A stretch of 64,000 nt of DNA from Pectobacterium wasabiae CFBP 3304 (GTDB lineage: Bacteria; Pseudomonadota; Gammaproteobacteria; Enterobacterales; Enterobacteriaceae). The translations under genes were made by a program, and so were the position numbers. Shown here piece after piece: positions 19,450 through 29,605 of the stretch. Under the pieces are notes generated by a model. It saw nothing but the letters and a program-made list of their open reading frames with translations, was not told where the DNA came from and made no database searches. Position 1 is the first letter of the stretch. Each line of letters begins with the position of its first letter. The stretch lies in assembly GCF_001742185.1 (NCBI RefSeq), contig NZ_CP015750.1, positions 4,960,001 through 5,024,000 on the forward strand. Direction: 5' to 3'.

Positions 19450-20166
19450 ATGAACAGTCTCGTGGGAATTCTGGGTGGTATGGGGCCGGGTGCCACCGTC
19501 GATGCGATGCAAAAACTGATCAAAAACACGCCAGCGTATCGGGATCAAGACCACATTCCAATGATTGCGGTTTCTATTCCTGATATCCCTGACAGAACAC
19601 AGTGCATCCTCCAGCACAGCGCGTCACCGCTGGACAAAATGCTGCAATATATGAAAATTCTCGAAAATGCAGGCGCTGAATGCATCATTATTCCGTGCAA
19701 TACCGCACATTATTGGTTCAATGAATTAAAACAACAGTGCCGCGCGGAAATGATCAGCATTATAGATGTGACCTGTCAGGCAATTAGGAACGCTAATACT
19801 ACACGCGTCGGCTTATTAGCGACGACGGCAACAGTGACAGCGAGAATTTATCAGGACAACCTAATAAACGATGATATTGAGTGCTACACGCCGGATGAAG
19901 CTGACCAACACCAGGTAATGGAAAGTATCTATGCCTATAAATCCGGTAATATTGCTGGGGCCTATAGCATGCTGTCACCGGTAAAAGATCGCCTGTTGCA
20001 GGCTGGCGTCGAAAAAATTATTTTGGGTTGTACAGAACTTCCACTGATTCTGGAGCAGGAAGTCAAAACCACCCCGCAATACTATGTCGATGCCACAGAA
20101 GAATTAATTAAGAAAACGGTCGAGTGGTATTTCACCCACAGCCCAAGAAATAATATCGCCGCTTAA
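19450..20166 (+). CDS. Aspartate/glutamate racemase (PLP-independent)
   Basis: The 238-residue protein belongs to the Asp/Glu racemase superfamily. The N-terminal GILGGMGPGATVDAM is diagnostic. Both catalytic cysteines are visible: Cys83 in IPCNTAHYW and Cys194 in LGCTELPLI, so a two-base racemisation is expected. It is longer than, and distinct from, E. coli YgeA. Position beside an acidic amino-acid symporter and LysR regulator suggests use or recycling of D-aspartate or D-glutamate. Substrate preference is inferred. Confidence 0.88.
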   Translation: MNSLVGILGGMGPGATVDAMQKLIKNTPAYRDQDHIPMIAVSIPDIPDRTQCILQHSASPLDKMLQYMKILENAGAECIIIPCNTAHYWFNELKQQCRAEMISIIDVTCQAIRNANTTRVGLLATTATVTARIYQDNLINDDIECYTPDEADQHQVMESIYAYKSGNIAGAYSMLSPVKDRLLQAGVEKIILGCTELPLILEQEVKTTPQYYVDATEELIKKTVEWYFTHSPRNNIAA

Positions 20167-20200
20167 GTAGGTGGTTACTTCAATTAACCGATTAAAATAA

Positions 20201-20239
20201 ATATGCCACTCGAATTGATATGTTCACCGAGTGGCATAT
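20201..20239. terminator. Bidirectional terminator between racemase and pectin lyase genes
   Basis: A perfect 12-bp inverted repeat (ATATGCCACTCG / CGAGTGGCATAT) lies between the two convergent genes. A/T-rich flanks on both sides fit termination in either direction. Confidence 0.65.
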
Positions 20240-20293
20240 TACACATACTCAATATTTAATAAACTTCAACTACTAATAAATAACGTTCAATGA

Positions 20294-21238
20294 TTATGAT
20301 GGAAACTTGAGCGCACTATTTTGTGCTCCCGCATTAGAAACCACCCAAGATTTAGCCGCCGCAGTGGTCATCAAACTGTATGAATAGTTAGATGATGCCG
20401 TCCATTTAGCCGCAGGTGATTTACTTGCTACCGCTGCCGGTGAACTGCCATTATCCGTAAAGGTTGAACCGTTGCCTTTATCATCAACCATGCCTTTCTT
20501 TTCTGCACCGGAGCCAAATACGTTGCGCTCAGAAAGTACATTGGCATTCTGTGCGACCGTAAAGGCCAGATTGAATTTATTGACGTAGTTGTTGAAGACA
20601 TGGAAATAACCATAACGCATCAGGCCGGGTGCACGAACCTGAATATTTTCGTAATAGTTGTGGCAGATGGTCAAACGTGGGTAGCCATTGTAGGCACTAT
20701 TATTGTCATCTGCCGGGTGGCCGAAAATACAACCATACTTATGGTTTGAGAATAAGCAGTTACTGATCGTGACGTAGTCTGCTTTCTCACCGATATAAAT
20801 CAGTTTATCAAGGCTACCATCACTATCACTCCACGTATGCCCCGGCCATGAGCAGTGATCCACCCAATAACCTTTACCGTAGTTCAAATACAGTTGGATA
20901 TCGTCATTATCCTTGATGGAAACATCATGTTTAAAAACCAGATTCTGGAAAATGACGTTAGCTGAATTACTGTCAGCACGTAGGTGGATATTAGTCAGTA
21001 CATTAGCCCCGCCAAAAGAACCGACAATGGTTTTATTGCTGCCAAATACCACTTTGGTCAACGCTGATGCTTTTAGTGATGCGCCAAGCACCACGATGGT
21101 TTTTGTGGAACCGCTCACAGCAGACTTAAAATCGGACAGAGAATTTACCGTAACAACTTTACCGCCCGTCCCTCCGGTAACATTCGCCGCTTTTGCAAAA
21201 CCAATAATTCCAGTAAGATTTGTTGTTGGATAAGCCAT
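20294..21238 (-). CDS. pnl: Pectin lyase, polysaccharide lyase family 1 (Pnl)
   Basis: The 314-residue protein starts MAYPTTNLTGIIGFAKAA and matches my memory of the Pectobacterium carotovorum pectin lyase Pnl, including its length and basic character. PL1 parallel-beta-helix features are visible: YWVDHCSWPGHTWSDSDG (the WxDH region) and VRAPGLMRYGYFHVFNNYV. It cleaves methylated pectin by beta-elimination and is a plant cell-wall-degrading virulence enzyme. No N-terminal signal peptide is visible, unlike the Sec-dependent Pel enzymes. In P. carotovorum pnl expression is induced by DNA damage through RecA, RdgA and RdgB. I cannot confirm an RdgB site here. Confidence 0.92.
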   Translation of the reverse strand: MAYPTTNLTGIIGFAKAANVTGGTGGKVVTVNSLSDFKSAVSGSTKTIVVLGASLKASALTKVVFGSNKTIVGSFGGANVLTNIHLRADSNSANVIFQNLVFKHDVSIKDNDDIQLYLNYGKGYWVDHCSWPGHTWSDSDGSLDKLIYIGEKADYVTISNCLFSNHKYGCIFGHPADDNNSAYNGYPRLTICHNYYENIQVRAPGLMRYGYFHVFNNYVNKFNLAFTVAQNANVLSERNVFGSGAEKKGMVDDKGNGSTFTDNGSSPAAVASKSPAAKWTASSNYSYSLMTTAAAKSWVVSNAGAQNSALKFPS

Positions 21239-21453
21239 AAATATCCCTCTTTACAATTAGTGAATAGTAATGTCTTACGATGCATTATTTAATCGATGAC
21301 AAATAACACACCGCCGACAATTAAAGAGTGTATATAAGGGATTTCACTAAGCTTATTAATCGAGTTTAATAAAAAAACAACCTTGCGAATAATTAAATAA
21401 CCAATTAATACGCTGCCATTCCTTTAGTAAAAACAGCAGCGCAAAAATGCGTA

Positions 21454-22269
21454 TTACCAACCTTTTACTGCACCACCGTTAAAAATACGGTCTGCCGCCT
21501 GCTCAACCTCATCAGATTGATAGGCTTTAATAAATTTATTCACGTTCTCCGCTTCTTTATTATCCTCGCGGGTCACAATGATATTCACATACGGAGATTC
21601 TTTACCTTCAATAAAAATGCCGTCTTTGGTTGGCGTTAAGCCCGTTTGCTGAATATAGGTTGTACTGATGATCGCCACCGTCACTTTCGGATCGTCTAAC
21701 AAACGCGGTAACTGTGCACCTTCCACCTCCATAATACGCAGGTTATGCGTATTGGTTGTGATATCCAGCACCGTCGGCAACAGCCCCGTATCCGGCTTCA
21801 GAGTAATTAATCCGGTTTTTTCCAGTAATAACAGCGCTCGTCCCAGATTAGTAGGATCGAAAGGAATCGCGATGGTATCGCCGTCTTTCAGATCGTTGAT
21901 ATTCTTTATCTTCTTCGAATAACCCGCCATAGGGAAAACGAAGGTATTCCCTACCGCCACCAGCTTATAACCGTGTTCACGATTTTGCTGTTCCAGAAAA
22001 GGGCGGTGTTGAAATACATTTGCGTCCAGATCGCGTTTATCCGTCGCCTCATTCGGCAATAGCGAACCGCTAAACCCAACCAGCTCGACATCCAAATTAT
22101 ATTTTTCTTTGGCTACTTTCTTCGCGACGTCAGCAACATCCTGCTCCGCGCCATTAATCACACCGACTTTAATATGATTGGCAGAGTTACCTGCATTATC
22201 ACACGCAGTCAACGCCATTGCCGCGCTGACGACTCCCGCCACCAGCGTTATACGCCATTTTTTCATCAT
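21454..22269 (-). CDS. NlpA/MetQ-family substrate-binding lipoprotein
   Basis: The 271-residue protein begins with a lipoprotein signal (MMKKWRITLVAGVVSAAM then LTAC lipobox), followed by the MetQ/NlpA fold: HIKVGVINGAEQDVADVAKKV, DLDANVFQHRPFLEQQ and IPFDPTNLGRALLLLE. The family binds D/L-methionine or related compounds for a MetNI-type importer. No ATPase or permease is adjacent, so it is an orphan like NlpA. An AGGTG seven bases before the first ATG supports this start. Confidence 0.88.
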   Translation of the reverse strand: MMKKWRITLVAGVVSAAMALTACDNAGNSANHIKVGVINGAEQDVADVAKKVAKEKYNLDVELVGFSGSLLPNEATDKRDLDANVFQHRPFLEQQNREHGYKLVAVGNTFVFPMAGYSKKIKNINDLKDGDTIAIPFDPTNLGRALLLLEKTGLITLKPDTGLLPTVLDITTNTHNLRIMEVEGAQLPRLLDDPKVTVAIISTTYIQQTGLTPTKDGIFIEGKESPYVNIIVTREDNKEAENVNKFIKAYQSDEVEQAADRIFNGGAVKGW

Positions 22270-22515
22270 TCTGTTTCACCTGATACCTTAAATACATCGA
22301 TTTCTAACTACACGGATTTAAGGAGAAAAACAGTATGTCCCTCGATTCAATGAGTCAAATAACTCCGCGTTCTATCAATATGCCTTTCATCATTCGGCCA
22401 AATCAGTGTGGTGATATCTGTTAAGCCGATTCCATTTTAATTATCTGCTATTGCTCGCCTTTGCATTCCCCCGCATTATGACACTTTGATGACTTTAGAT
22501 GCACACGGCGAAACC

Positions 22516-23145
22516 ATGATTAATGTGGCTTTGGTTGACGATCACATCGTTGTACGGTCTGGATTTGCACAGCTTCTGACACTAGAGAATGACATTCAGG
22601 TCGTGGGGCAATATGCTTCGGCGGCGCAGGCGTGGCCGCATTTACTCAAACAGCCGATTGACGTTGCCGTGATTGATATTGCCATGCCGGATGAAAGTGG
22701 CCTGTCGTTATTAAACCGCCTACGCCAACAGCGCCCCAATTTTCGCGCCATTATTCTGAGCATCTATGACACCACTGCATTTGTACAAAGCGCGTTGGAT
22801 GCGGGCGCGGGCGGCTACCTCACGAAGCGCTGCGGCCCGGAAGAATTAGTGCAAGCGGTTCGCGTAGTCAGTAGCGGTGGCCTTTATCTGTGTGCCGATG
22901 CCCTGCACGCCATTCGCCATCAGCAGCAGCCACCGAAGGAACTGCTGGCGCTGACCCCACGCGAACGGGAAATATTCAGCCTGCTAATCAACGGAGTTAG
23001 TGTGAAAAGCATCGCCGAACAGCTCGAACTTAGCCATAAGACGGTCCACGTTCACCGCGCTAATATTCTCAGTAAATTACAGTGTGAATCCACAGTAGAA
23101 CTGGTGCATTTTGCGCTGCAACACCAATTGCTGGCTGGGAAATAG
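22516..23145 (+). CDS. uhpA: UhpA response regulator (hexose-phosphate sensing)
   Basis: I start at MINVALVDDH (22516), the start that matches E. coli UhpA; the upstream in-frame ATG adds ten extra residues. The receiver domain has the acidic pair D8/D9 and phospho-acceptor D54 (VIDIAMPDESG). A LuxR-type HTH ends the protein (LTPREREIFSLLINGVSVKSI, then SHKTVHVHRANIL). It is phosphorylated by UhpB and activates hexose-phosphate uptake genes. It is followed 3 bases later by uhpB. Confidence 0.92.
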   Translation: MINVALVDDHIVVRSGFAQLLTLENDIQVVGQYASAAQAWPHLLKQPIDVAVIDIAMPDESGLSLLNRLRQQRPNFRAIILSIYDTTAFVQSALDAGAGGYLTKRCGPEELVQAVRVVSSGGLYLCADALHAIRHQQQPPKELLALTPREREIFSLLINGVSVKSIAEQLELSHKTVHVHRANILSKLQCESTVELVHFALQHQLLAGK

Positions 23146-23148
23146 CCA

Positions 23149-24726
23149 ATGCGCCGCCTGCACGTCATCGGTATGACGCTGTTTCTGGCCTTTTTCTACA
23201 GCCTGATTTGGCTGGCGCTATGGACCATCAGTTTCTATTTAAGCAATAACGGCCAGCAGGCGGCGCTACTGTTACCGCAAGGGTTGCGATTGGCGTTGAT
23301 GATTTTGCTGCCGCGCAAATACTGGCCGACCTTGCTGCTTGCGGAAATCGCTATACAGAGTTGGCTTATCAGCGAGCAGCTCATGACGCACTCGCTGCTA
23401 CTGTTTTCCCCCTTTCTGAGCCTGATTCCAGCCATCATCACGCATAAAATCTGGCATCGCTATACGCTCTATTGGCAACGACTGCTGCTGTTGCTGGCAG
23501 CGTTGACGCTTAACACCATTCTGCACGGCATTGCTATCGGCCCCTGGTTACCCTCGCAACTGACACAAACGCTGCTGGCTACGTTTACCGGCGGTGTCCT
23601 GCTGATTCCGTTCATCTATTTATTGTACGAATACATCAAGCAGCAGCACTTGCAGACGTTGCTGGCACAGGAGATCCCCGATCCACCGCTGCGTACCTCG
23701 CTGCTGATTTGGTGCTCGCTGTTTTTTTCTATCGGCGTTTGCCTGCAAATGGCGTTCACACCCGAGATGGAACGCCTGCTGCTGATCTTCGTTTTTCTGC
23801 CCAATGTGGTGATGGCGTATAAATTCGGTTGGCAAGGTGGCGTACTGTCCGCCGTACTCGGCAGCCTGATGATTGCCGTCACTCGCCAGGTGAGCGGAGC
23901 CTTTGATGACCTGCTGGAGCTAGAGCTGTTTCTCTCTACGCAGGCGCTACTCGGCATTGGATTGGGGATCGCTATCAGCCGTCAGCAACAGTTGGCACAG
24001 CGTCTTCAGCGCTACCGCCAGCAGTTGGAAAAAGAGCTAAAAACCCGCCGCCAGCTGATGGAACGCATCATTCATACCGAAGAAGCCGTGCGCAAAGATA
24101 TCGCGCGCGAGCTGCATGATGATATCGGTCAAAACATCACCGCGATTCAAATTCAGGCCATGCTGGTGAAACACAGCGCGCCAGCCGAGGCAGCACAACA
24201 TGCCGCCGGACAAATCAGCGAGCTGTCACGGCGAATCCACCACACTACACGCCAACTGTTGCGCCAGTTGCGACCTCCAGTGCTGGATGAAATGGTGCTG
24301 GATAAAGCGCTGCATCATCTGGCGGATGAATTCGCCTTTGCGGCTCGCGGCATCCAGTTCCAATTAGATTATCAGCTTCCCACGCCCCCTCATGATGACG
24401 TGGTGATTTTCACGCTTTACCGGCTGGTGCAGGAACTGCTCAACAACATCAACAAGCACGCCAGCGCCACGCAGATTACCATTCGCCTCAGCCAACAGGA
24501 TGACATGATTACACTCGACGTCATTGATAACGGCGTGGGCATCACACAGAAAGACAGTGCACATCCAACAAGCGGCGGCTTCGGCCTGCGAGGCATTGAA
24601 GAACGCGTGCAGGCGCTGGGCGGAAACTGGCTGGTGAAAGCCGTCGTCAACGAGGCATCCACCACGCCGCGCGGCACGCACATAATTGTTAACCTGCCCA
24701 CAAAATTTAAACAAAAAGACGACTAA
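23149..24726 (+). CDS. uhpB: UhpB sensor histidine kinase with MASE1 domain
   Basis: The 525-residue protein has about eight N-terminal membrane helices (MASE1-like; LLLPQGLRLALMILLPRKYWP matches the UhpB pattern). A HisKA_3 dimerisation domain carries His323 in ARELHDDIGQNITAIQ, and an HATPase domain has LVQELLNNINKHA and GGFGLRGIEERV. In E. coli it is controlled by membrane contact with UhpC and phosphorylates UhpA. The uhpA-uhpB-uhpC order is conserved here. Confidence 0.92.
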   Translation: MRRLHVIGMTLFLAFFYSLIWLALWTISFYLSNNGQQAALLLPQGLRLALMILLPRKYWPTLLLAEIAIQSWLISEQLMTHSLLLFSPFLSLIPAIITHKIWHRYTLYWQRLLLLLAALTLNTILHGIAIGPWLPSQLTQTLLATFTGGVLLIPFIYLLYEYIKQQHLQTLLAQEIPDPPLRTSLLIWCSLFFSIGVCLQMAFTPEMERLLLIFVFLPNVVMAYKFGWQGGVLSAVLGSLMIAVTRQVSGAFDDLLELELFLSTQALLGIGLGIAISRQQQLAQRLQRYRQQLEKELKTRRQLMERIIHTEEAVRKDIARELHDDIGQNITAIQIQAMLVKHSAPAEAAQHAAGQISELSRRIHHTTRQLLRQLRPPVLDEMVLDKALHHLADEFAFAARGIQFQLDYQLPTPPHDDVVIFTLYRLVQELLNNINKHASATQITIRLSQQDDMITLDVIDNGVGITQKDSAHPTSGGFGLRGIEERVQALGGNWLVKAVVNEASTTPRGTHIIVNLPTKFKQKDD

Positions 24727-24815
24727 TTAGGAATTTTTCCTAGTCATCTAAAACCTTGTCTCATCCTTTTTCATTCGCATCCTCCTACTCTTCTCTCAAC
24801 GCGACGGAGAACCCC

Positions 24816-26147
24816 ATGCAGGCACCCATGTTTCCAAAGGGACAGCTTTCACCAGCACAAATCAGTCAGCGCTATCGCTACTGGCGACCGCGGTTGTTGA
24901 TTTCCATGGTCATCGGGTATGCCACGTTTTACCTGACGCGTAAAAGTATCAACTTCGTCATGCCGGTGATGCAGTTGGAATTAGGGTTAAGCAAAGGCGA
25001 TATCGGTCTGCTGGGGACGCTGTTTTATCTCTGTTATGGCGCGTCCAAATTTATCTCCGGCATCGTGTGCGATCGCACTCAGGTACGCTGGTTTATGGGC
25101 GTCGGGCTGATGATTACTGGTGTGCTGAACATTCTGTTCATGTACTGCCAGTCGCTCACTGGTTTGCTAATTGTCTGGGCGCTGAACGGTTTCTTTCAAG
25201 GTTGGGGTTGGCCTCCCTGCGCCAGACTGCTGAGTAGTTGGTATTCGCGCAATGAGCGCGGCCTCTGGTGGGGATGCTGGAATACATCGATCAACATCGG
25301 CGGTGCAGCAGTTCCTTTACTGGCGGGCTATCTGGCCTCCGAATGGGGCTGGCAAGCGGCGCTGCTGGTGCCAGGCATTATCGGGATTGTGATCGGCCTG
25401 TGGCTGTGTTGGCAGTTGTGCGACAAACCGCAACAGCAGGGATTACCCAGCGTCGGCCAATGGCGGCGCGATGCGTTGGAGCTTCGTCAGGAGCAGCAGA
25501 GTCCACCGATGCCGATGCGTCAGATTCTGCGTGATGCGATTCTGCGCAACCGCACCATCTGGCTGCTCGGGTTCTCCTACATTCTGGTGTACCTGATTCG
25601 CATAGCACTGAATGACTGGGGAAATATCTGGCTGTCCGAAAGCCACGGCTTCAACCTGCTCAGCGCGAACGCCACGCTATCGCTGTTTGAACTGGGCGGA
25701 TTGCTGGGGGCACTGTTTGCCGGTTGGGGATCGGATTTGCTGTTTCGTGGTCAACGCGCACCGATGATTTTGCTGTTTGCACTCGGACTGTTTTTAACTA
25801 TGACCGCGCTGTGGCTGGCACCAATTCACCACTATTCGCTACTCGCGGCCTGTTTCTTCAGTATCGGTTTTTTTGTTTTTGGACCACAGATGTTGATTGG
25901 TCTGGCTGCGACGGAATACAGCCATAAGGATGCAGCAGGCACGGTGACAGGCTTTCTGGCGTTGTTTGCCTACTTGGGAGCAGCACTGGCGGGCTGGCCG
26001 CTAGCACAGGTGCTGCAACACTATGGATGGTCGGGATTTTTTACTCTGCTGGCGTTGGCCTCAGCCTGTATCGGACTGTTATTGATGCCGCTGCTGATGG
26101 CAGGTATCAGCCGCCGGGAAAGCTTGATGACATCAAAACAGCAATAA
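24816..26147 (+). CDS. uhpC: UhpC hexose-phosphate receptor (MFS fold)
   Basis: I start at the ATG of MQAPMFPKGQLSP (24816), which has GGAG upstream; a longer reading would need a TTG start. The 443-residue protein is a 12-helix major facilitator of the organophosphate:Pi antiporter group. E. coli UhpC-specific segments are kept: FYLTRKSINFVMP, LNGFFQGWGWPPCARLL and FFVFGPQMLIGLAATE. UhpC senses external glucose-6-phosphate and signals to UhpB rather than acting mainly as a transporter. No uhpT follows; instead an afuABC importer begins 154 bp downstream. Confidence 0.9.
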   Translation: MQAPMFPKGQLSPAQISQRYRYWRPRLLISMVIGYATFYLTRKSINFVMPVMQLELGLSKGDIGLLGTLFYLCYGASKFISGIVCDRTQVRWFMGVGLMITGVLNILFMYCQSLTGLLIVWALNGFFQGWGWPPCARLLSSWYSRNERGLWWGCWNTSINIGGAAVPLLAGYLASEWGWQAALLVPGIIGIVIGLWLCWQLCDKPQQQGLPSVGQWRRDALELRQEQQSPPMPMRQILRDAILRNRTIWLLGFSYILVYLIRIALNDWGNIWLSESHGFNLLSANATLSLFELGGLLGALFAGWGSDLLFRGQRAPMILLFALGLFLTMTALWLAPIHHYSLLAACFFSIGFFVFGPQMLIGLAATEYSHKDAAGTVTGFLALFAYLGAALAGWPLAQVLQHYGWSGFFTLLALASACIGLLLMPLLMAGISRRESLMTSKQQ

Positions 26148-26158
26148 CAATCGATAAC

Positions 26159-26287
<129 letters not shown>

Positions 26288-26301
26288 CTAAGGAAAACAT
26301 C

Positions 26302-27336
26302 ATGAAACTGACTACCTTAACTACCCTCATCGCCGCTGGACTGACCGTTGCTGCTGTCACCACCACCACTGCTCGGGCCGAAGGGCGCTTAGTAGTTTAC
26401 TGTGGTGCTACTAACACCTTTTGCGAGGAAGAAACTAAAGCTTTCAGCGAAAAATACAGCGTCAAAGTATCATTCCTCCGTAACAGTGCGGGCAGCACGC
26501 TGGCAAAAATCGATGCGGAGAGAAAGAACCCACAGGCTGATGTCTGGTACGGCGGCACGCTGGACCCACAATCTCAGGCCGGCGAAATGGAATTACTGGA
26601 GCCGTATCAGTCTAAAAACCTTGAGCAGATCATGCCGCAGTTCCGCGATCCTGCCAAACGTAAAGGCAACTACTCATCGGCCATTTATGTCGGCATCCTT
26701 GGTTTTGGCGTTAACACCGACCGCTTGAAAGAGAAAAATCTACCCGTGCCACAGTGCTGGAAAGATCTAACCAATCCGGTCTACAAAGGCGAAATCCAGA
26801 TTGCCGATCCACAAAGTTCCGGCACAGCCTATACCGCGCTGGCAACGTTCTCCCAGCTTTGGGGCCAGGATCAGGCCTTTGATTACCTGAAGAAACTGAA
26901 CACCAACGTGTCGCAATACACTAAGTCCGGTATTGCCCCGGCACGCAACGCCGCGCGCGGTGAAACCGCCATCGGCATCGGCTTCCTGCATGACTACTCG
27001 CTGGAGAAAGAGAAAGGCGCACCGCTGGCACTGATCTCCCCGTGTGAAGGGACTGGCTATGAAATTGGCGGCGTCAGCATCCTGAAAGGCGCGCGCAATA
27101 TGGATAACGCCAAACTGTTCGTTGACTGGGCGCTATCGAAAGAAGCACAGGAACTCTCCTGGAAGAAAGGCCAATCCTACCAGATCCTGACTAACACCAC
27201 TGCCGAAGCGTCCCCGCTGTCGCTGAAATTGCAGGATCTGAAACTGATCAACTACGACATGGACAAATACGGCGCGGCAGACGTGCGTAAAGAGCTGATT
27301 TCCAAGTGGGTTAACGAAGTCAAAATGGGCCAATAA
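26302..27336 (+). CDS. afuA: Periplasmic hexose-phosphate-binding protein AfuA
   Basis: The 344-residue protein has a cleavable signal peptide (cut near ARAEGRLVVYCG). It belongs to the FbpA/AfuA binding-protein family: DVWYGGTLDPQSQAGEM, IADPQSSGTAYTAL and GEPTAI-like GETAIGIGFLHDY. AfuABC was first annotated as an iron transporter but was shown in Actinobacillus to bind sugar phosphates such as glucose-6-phosphate. Proximity to uhpABC supports that role here over iron. It is separated from afuB by a hairpin. Confidence 0.88.
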   Translation: MKLTTLTTLIAAGLTVAAVTTTTARAEGRLVVYCGATNTFCEEETKAFSEKYSVKVSFLRNSAGSTLAKIDAERKNPQADVWYGGTLDPQSQAGEMELLEPYQSKNLEQIMPQFRDPAKRKGNYSSAIYVGILGFGVNTDRLKEKNLPVPQCWKDLTNPVYKGEIQIADPQSSGTAYTALATFSQLWGQDQAFDYLKKLNTNVSQYTKSGIAPARNAARGETAIGIGFLHDYSLEKEKGAPLALISPCEGTGYEIGGVSILKGARNMDNAKLFVDWALSKEAQELSWKKGQSYQILTNTTAEASPLSLKLQDLKLINYDMDKYGAADVRKELISKWVNEVKMGQ

Positions 27337-27375
27337 TCTCGATTGATTGTCCTTGATTGATTGCAAAAACAACGG

Positions 27376-27413
27376 GAACACGGCGATACCGCATTTCGCT
27401 TAACGCCGTGTTC
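27376..27413 (+). terminator. Intercistronic hairpin between afuA and afuB
   Basis: A perfect 10-bp stem (GAACACGGCG / CGCCGTGTTC, loop 18) lies 40 bases after the afuA stop. No T-run follows. It would favour mRNA stability or partial termination, giving more binding protein than permease. Confidence 0.5.
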
Positions 27414-27512
27414 TCAGCATCGCTGATTGACCATGACTCAATATTATTCACCAACCAATACCTGTGACGATTCAATCTTATAAAACAACGCTATAAAGCA
27501 CCAGGGAACCTT

Positions 27513-29591
27513 ATGTCACACACACTCACTCTCTCACCGACGCCTAAACGGGATCCCGTTTTTCTGTGGCTGGCGCTGATTGCAGCAACCTTTTTGCTGC
27601 TGCCAGCATGGAGTCTGGACTACGGTCTGCTCAATGCCTCACGCGATGAATTGCTGGCGGCCTACAGTTGGTCTAGCCTGAATATCAGCCTGCTTTGGTT
27701 TCTACTGCCGTTAGGATTACTGGCGCGTCCACTACTTACTCCCAGCCGGGAACAGCGTAGTCGCCACCGTTTTGATGCGGCTTATGCCCTGTTCTGCACT
27801 CTTTTTGTGGTCATCAGTGCGACCATTGAAGGTCGCGGAATGGGCTATGGCTCTATTGGACTGTTTGTTGCGCTGAGTGCAATTATTACGCTGGCGCTCT
27901 CGCGGCTTGACTGGCTGGGTGGCGATCGCTTCGTCATCGGCTCACTCATCAGCATCATTGCGCTGATTAGCGTATTTATTCTTTACCCAAGTATCGCCAT
28001 CTTCATCCCGATGTTCACCAATGACAGCGGTGAATTCGCGCCGTTGGCATTTATGCAGGTTCTAAGCCAAGCACACATTCTACGGGTGATCTGGAACTCA
28101 TTCCTGCTGTCGGTTGCCGTCGGGATCGGCTGTACTTTCTTCGGTATGGTGCTGGCAATTTACACCTCGCGTATTGCCCGCCGCTCTGCGATTATCGGCC
28201 GTATCTTCTCCATTCTGCCTATCGTTACACCACCGTTTGTCGTCGGGTTAGGCGTAACGCTGATGATGGGCCGCTCCGGCTATGTTACCGAGCTGATGAC
28301 GGCTTGGTTCGGCCTGACGAATACCAACTGGCTGTACGGCTTTACCGGTATCTGGCTGGCGCAGGTGCTCGCCTTCACGCCGATGTCGTTTATGATTCTC
28401 GAAGGCGCGATGAAGACGATTCATCCGTCGCTGGAAGAAGCGTCTTACACGTTGCGTGCCAACCGCTATCAAACCTTTCAGCGGGTTTTCCTGCCTCTAC
28501 TGAAACCGGCGCTGGCTAACTCGTTCCTGATCGTGATCGTCCAGTCGCTGGCCGACTTCAGTAACCCGCTGGTGCTGGGCGGCAACTTCGACGTCCTCGC
28601 TACCCAGATTTACTTCTACATTACTGGGGCACAGTTGGATTACCAGTCGGCCAGTACGCTCGGCGTTGTTCTGCTGCTGTTCTCACTGGCGGTATTCTGC
28701 GTGCAATATCTGTGGATCGGTAAACGCTCCTACGTCACTATTTCCGGCAAATCCTCCCGGGGCGATGTACAGCCGCTGCCCGTTTCGCTGGTATGGATCG
28801 TCAGCATCCTGCTTTATGTCTGGATTGCCTTTAACGTCCTGCTGTACGGCAGCATTTTCTACGGCAGCTTTACCGTTAACTGGGGCGTGGATTACACCCT
28901 GACCCTGGCAAACTTCAGCAAACTGTTCGGACAAGGTTTTAGCGACGGCGCCTGGCCTTCCCTGCTGGATACACTGCTGTTCGCAGGTATCGCTGCACCG
29001 ATTACGGCACTGTTTGGACTACTCATCGCCTACATCGTGGTGCGCCAACAGTTCTACGGCAAGAAAGCCATCGAGTTCACCACCATGCTGTGCTTTGCGG
29101 TGCCGGGCACCGTTGCCGGTGTGTCTTACATCCTGGCCTTTAACAGCGCGCCGGTTTACTTAACGGGCACGGCGGTGATTGTCATCATGTCGATGGTGAT
29201 GCGTAACGTGCCGGTTGGTATCCGGGCGGGTATTGCCGGATTGGGACAGTTGGATAAATCACTGGACGAAGCATCACTCAGCCTACGTGCAGGTTCGATG
29301 CGCACGGTGTTTTATATCCTGCTACCGCTGCTGCGTCCGGCCATTTTGTCTGCGCTGATTTACAGCTTCGTACGTGCGATTACCACCGTCAGCGCCATTA
29401 TCTTCCTGGTTACACCGGATACTCGCGTCGCCACGTCTTACATTCTTAACCGCGTGGAAGACGGTGAATACGGTATGGCGATTGCCTACGGTTCCATCCT
29501 GATTGTGGTCATGCTGGCCATTATTTTCCTGTTCGATTATCTGGTCGGTGAAGCGCGGATTTCCCGCACGAAAGCCAAGAATAATGCCTAA
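27513..29591 (+). CDS. afuB: Hexose-phosphate ABC permease AfuB (fused double permease)
   Basis: The 692-residue protein contains two complete binding-protein-dependent permease cores in one chain, as in FbpB. EAA-type loops are visible twice ([16 protein letters not shown] in the first half and [16 protein letters not shown] in the second). Extra helices precede the first core. It forms the membrane channel with AfuC and is followed five bases later by afuC. Confidence 0.9.
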   Translation: MSHTLTLSPTPKRDPVFLWLALIAATFLLLPAWSLDYGLLNASRDELLAAYSWSSLNISLLWFLLPLGLLARPLLTPSREQRSRHRFDAAYALFCTLFVVISATIEGRGMGYGSIGLFVALSAIITLALSRLDWLGGDRFVIGSLISIIALISVFILYPSIAIFIPMFTNDSGEFAPLAFMQVLSQAHILRVIWNSFLLSVAVGIGCTFFGMVLAIYTSRIARRSAIIGRIFSILPIVTPPFVVGLGVTLMMGRSGYVTELMTAWFGLTNTNWLYGFTGIWLAQVLAFTPMSFMILEGAMKTIHPSLEEASYTLRANRYQTFQRVFLPLLKPALANSFLIVIVQSLADFSNPLVLGGNFDVLATQIYFYITGAQLDYQSASTLGVVLLLFSLAVFCVQYLWIGKRSYVTISGKSSRGDVQPLPVSLVWIVSILLYVWIAFNVLLYGSIFYGSFTVNWGVDYTLTLANFSKLFGQGFSDGAWPSLLDTLLFAGIAAPITALFGLLIAYIVVRQQFYGKKAIEFTTMLCFAVPGTVAGVSYILAFNSAPVYLTGTAVIVIMSMVMRNVPVGIRAGIAGLGQLDKSLDEASLSLRAGSMRTVFYILLPLLRPAILSALIYSFVRAITTVSAIIFLVTPDTRVATSYILNRVEDGEYGMAIAYGSILIVVMLAIIFLFDYLVGEARISRTKAKNNA

Positions 29592-29605
29592 GCGGAGTGA
29601 TTACC

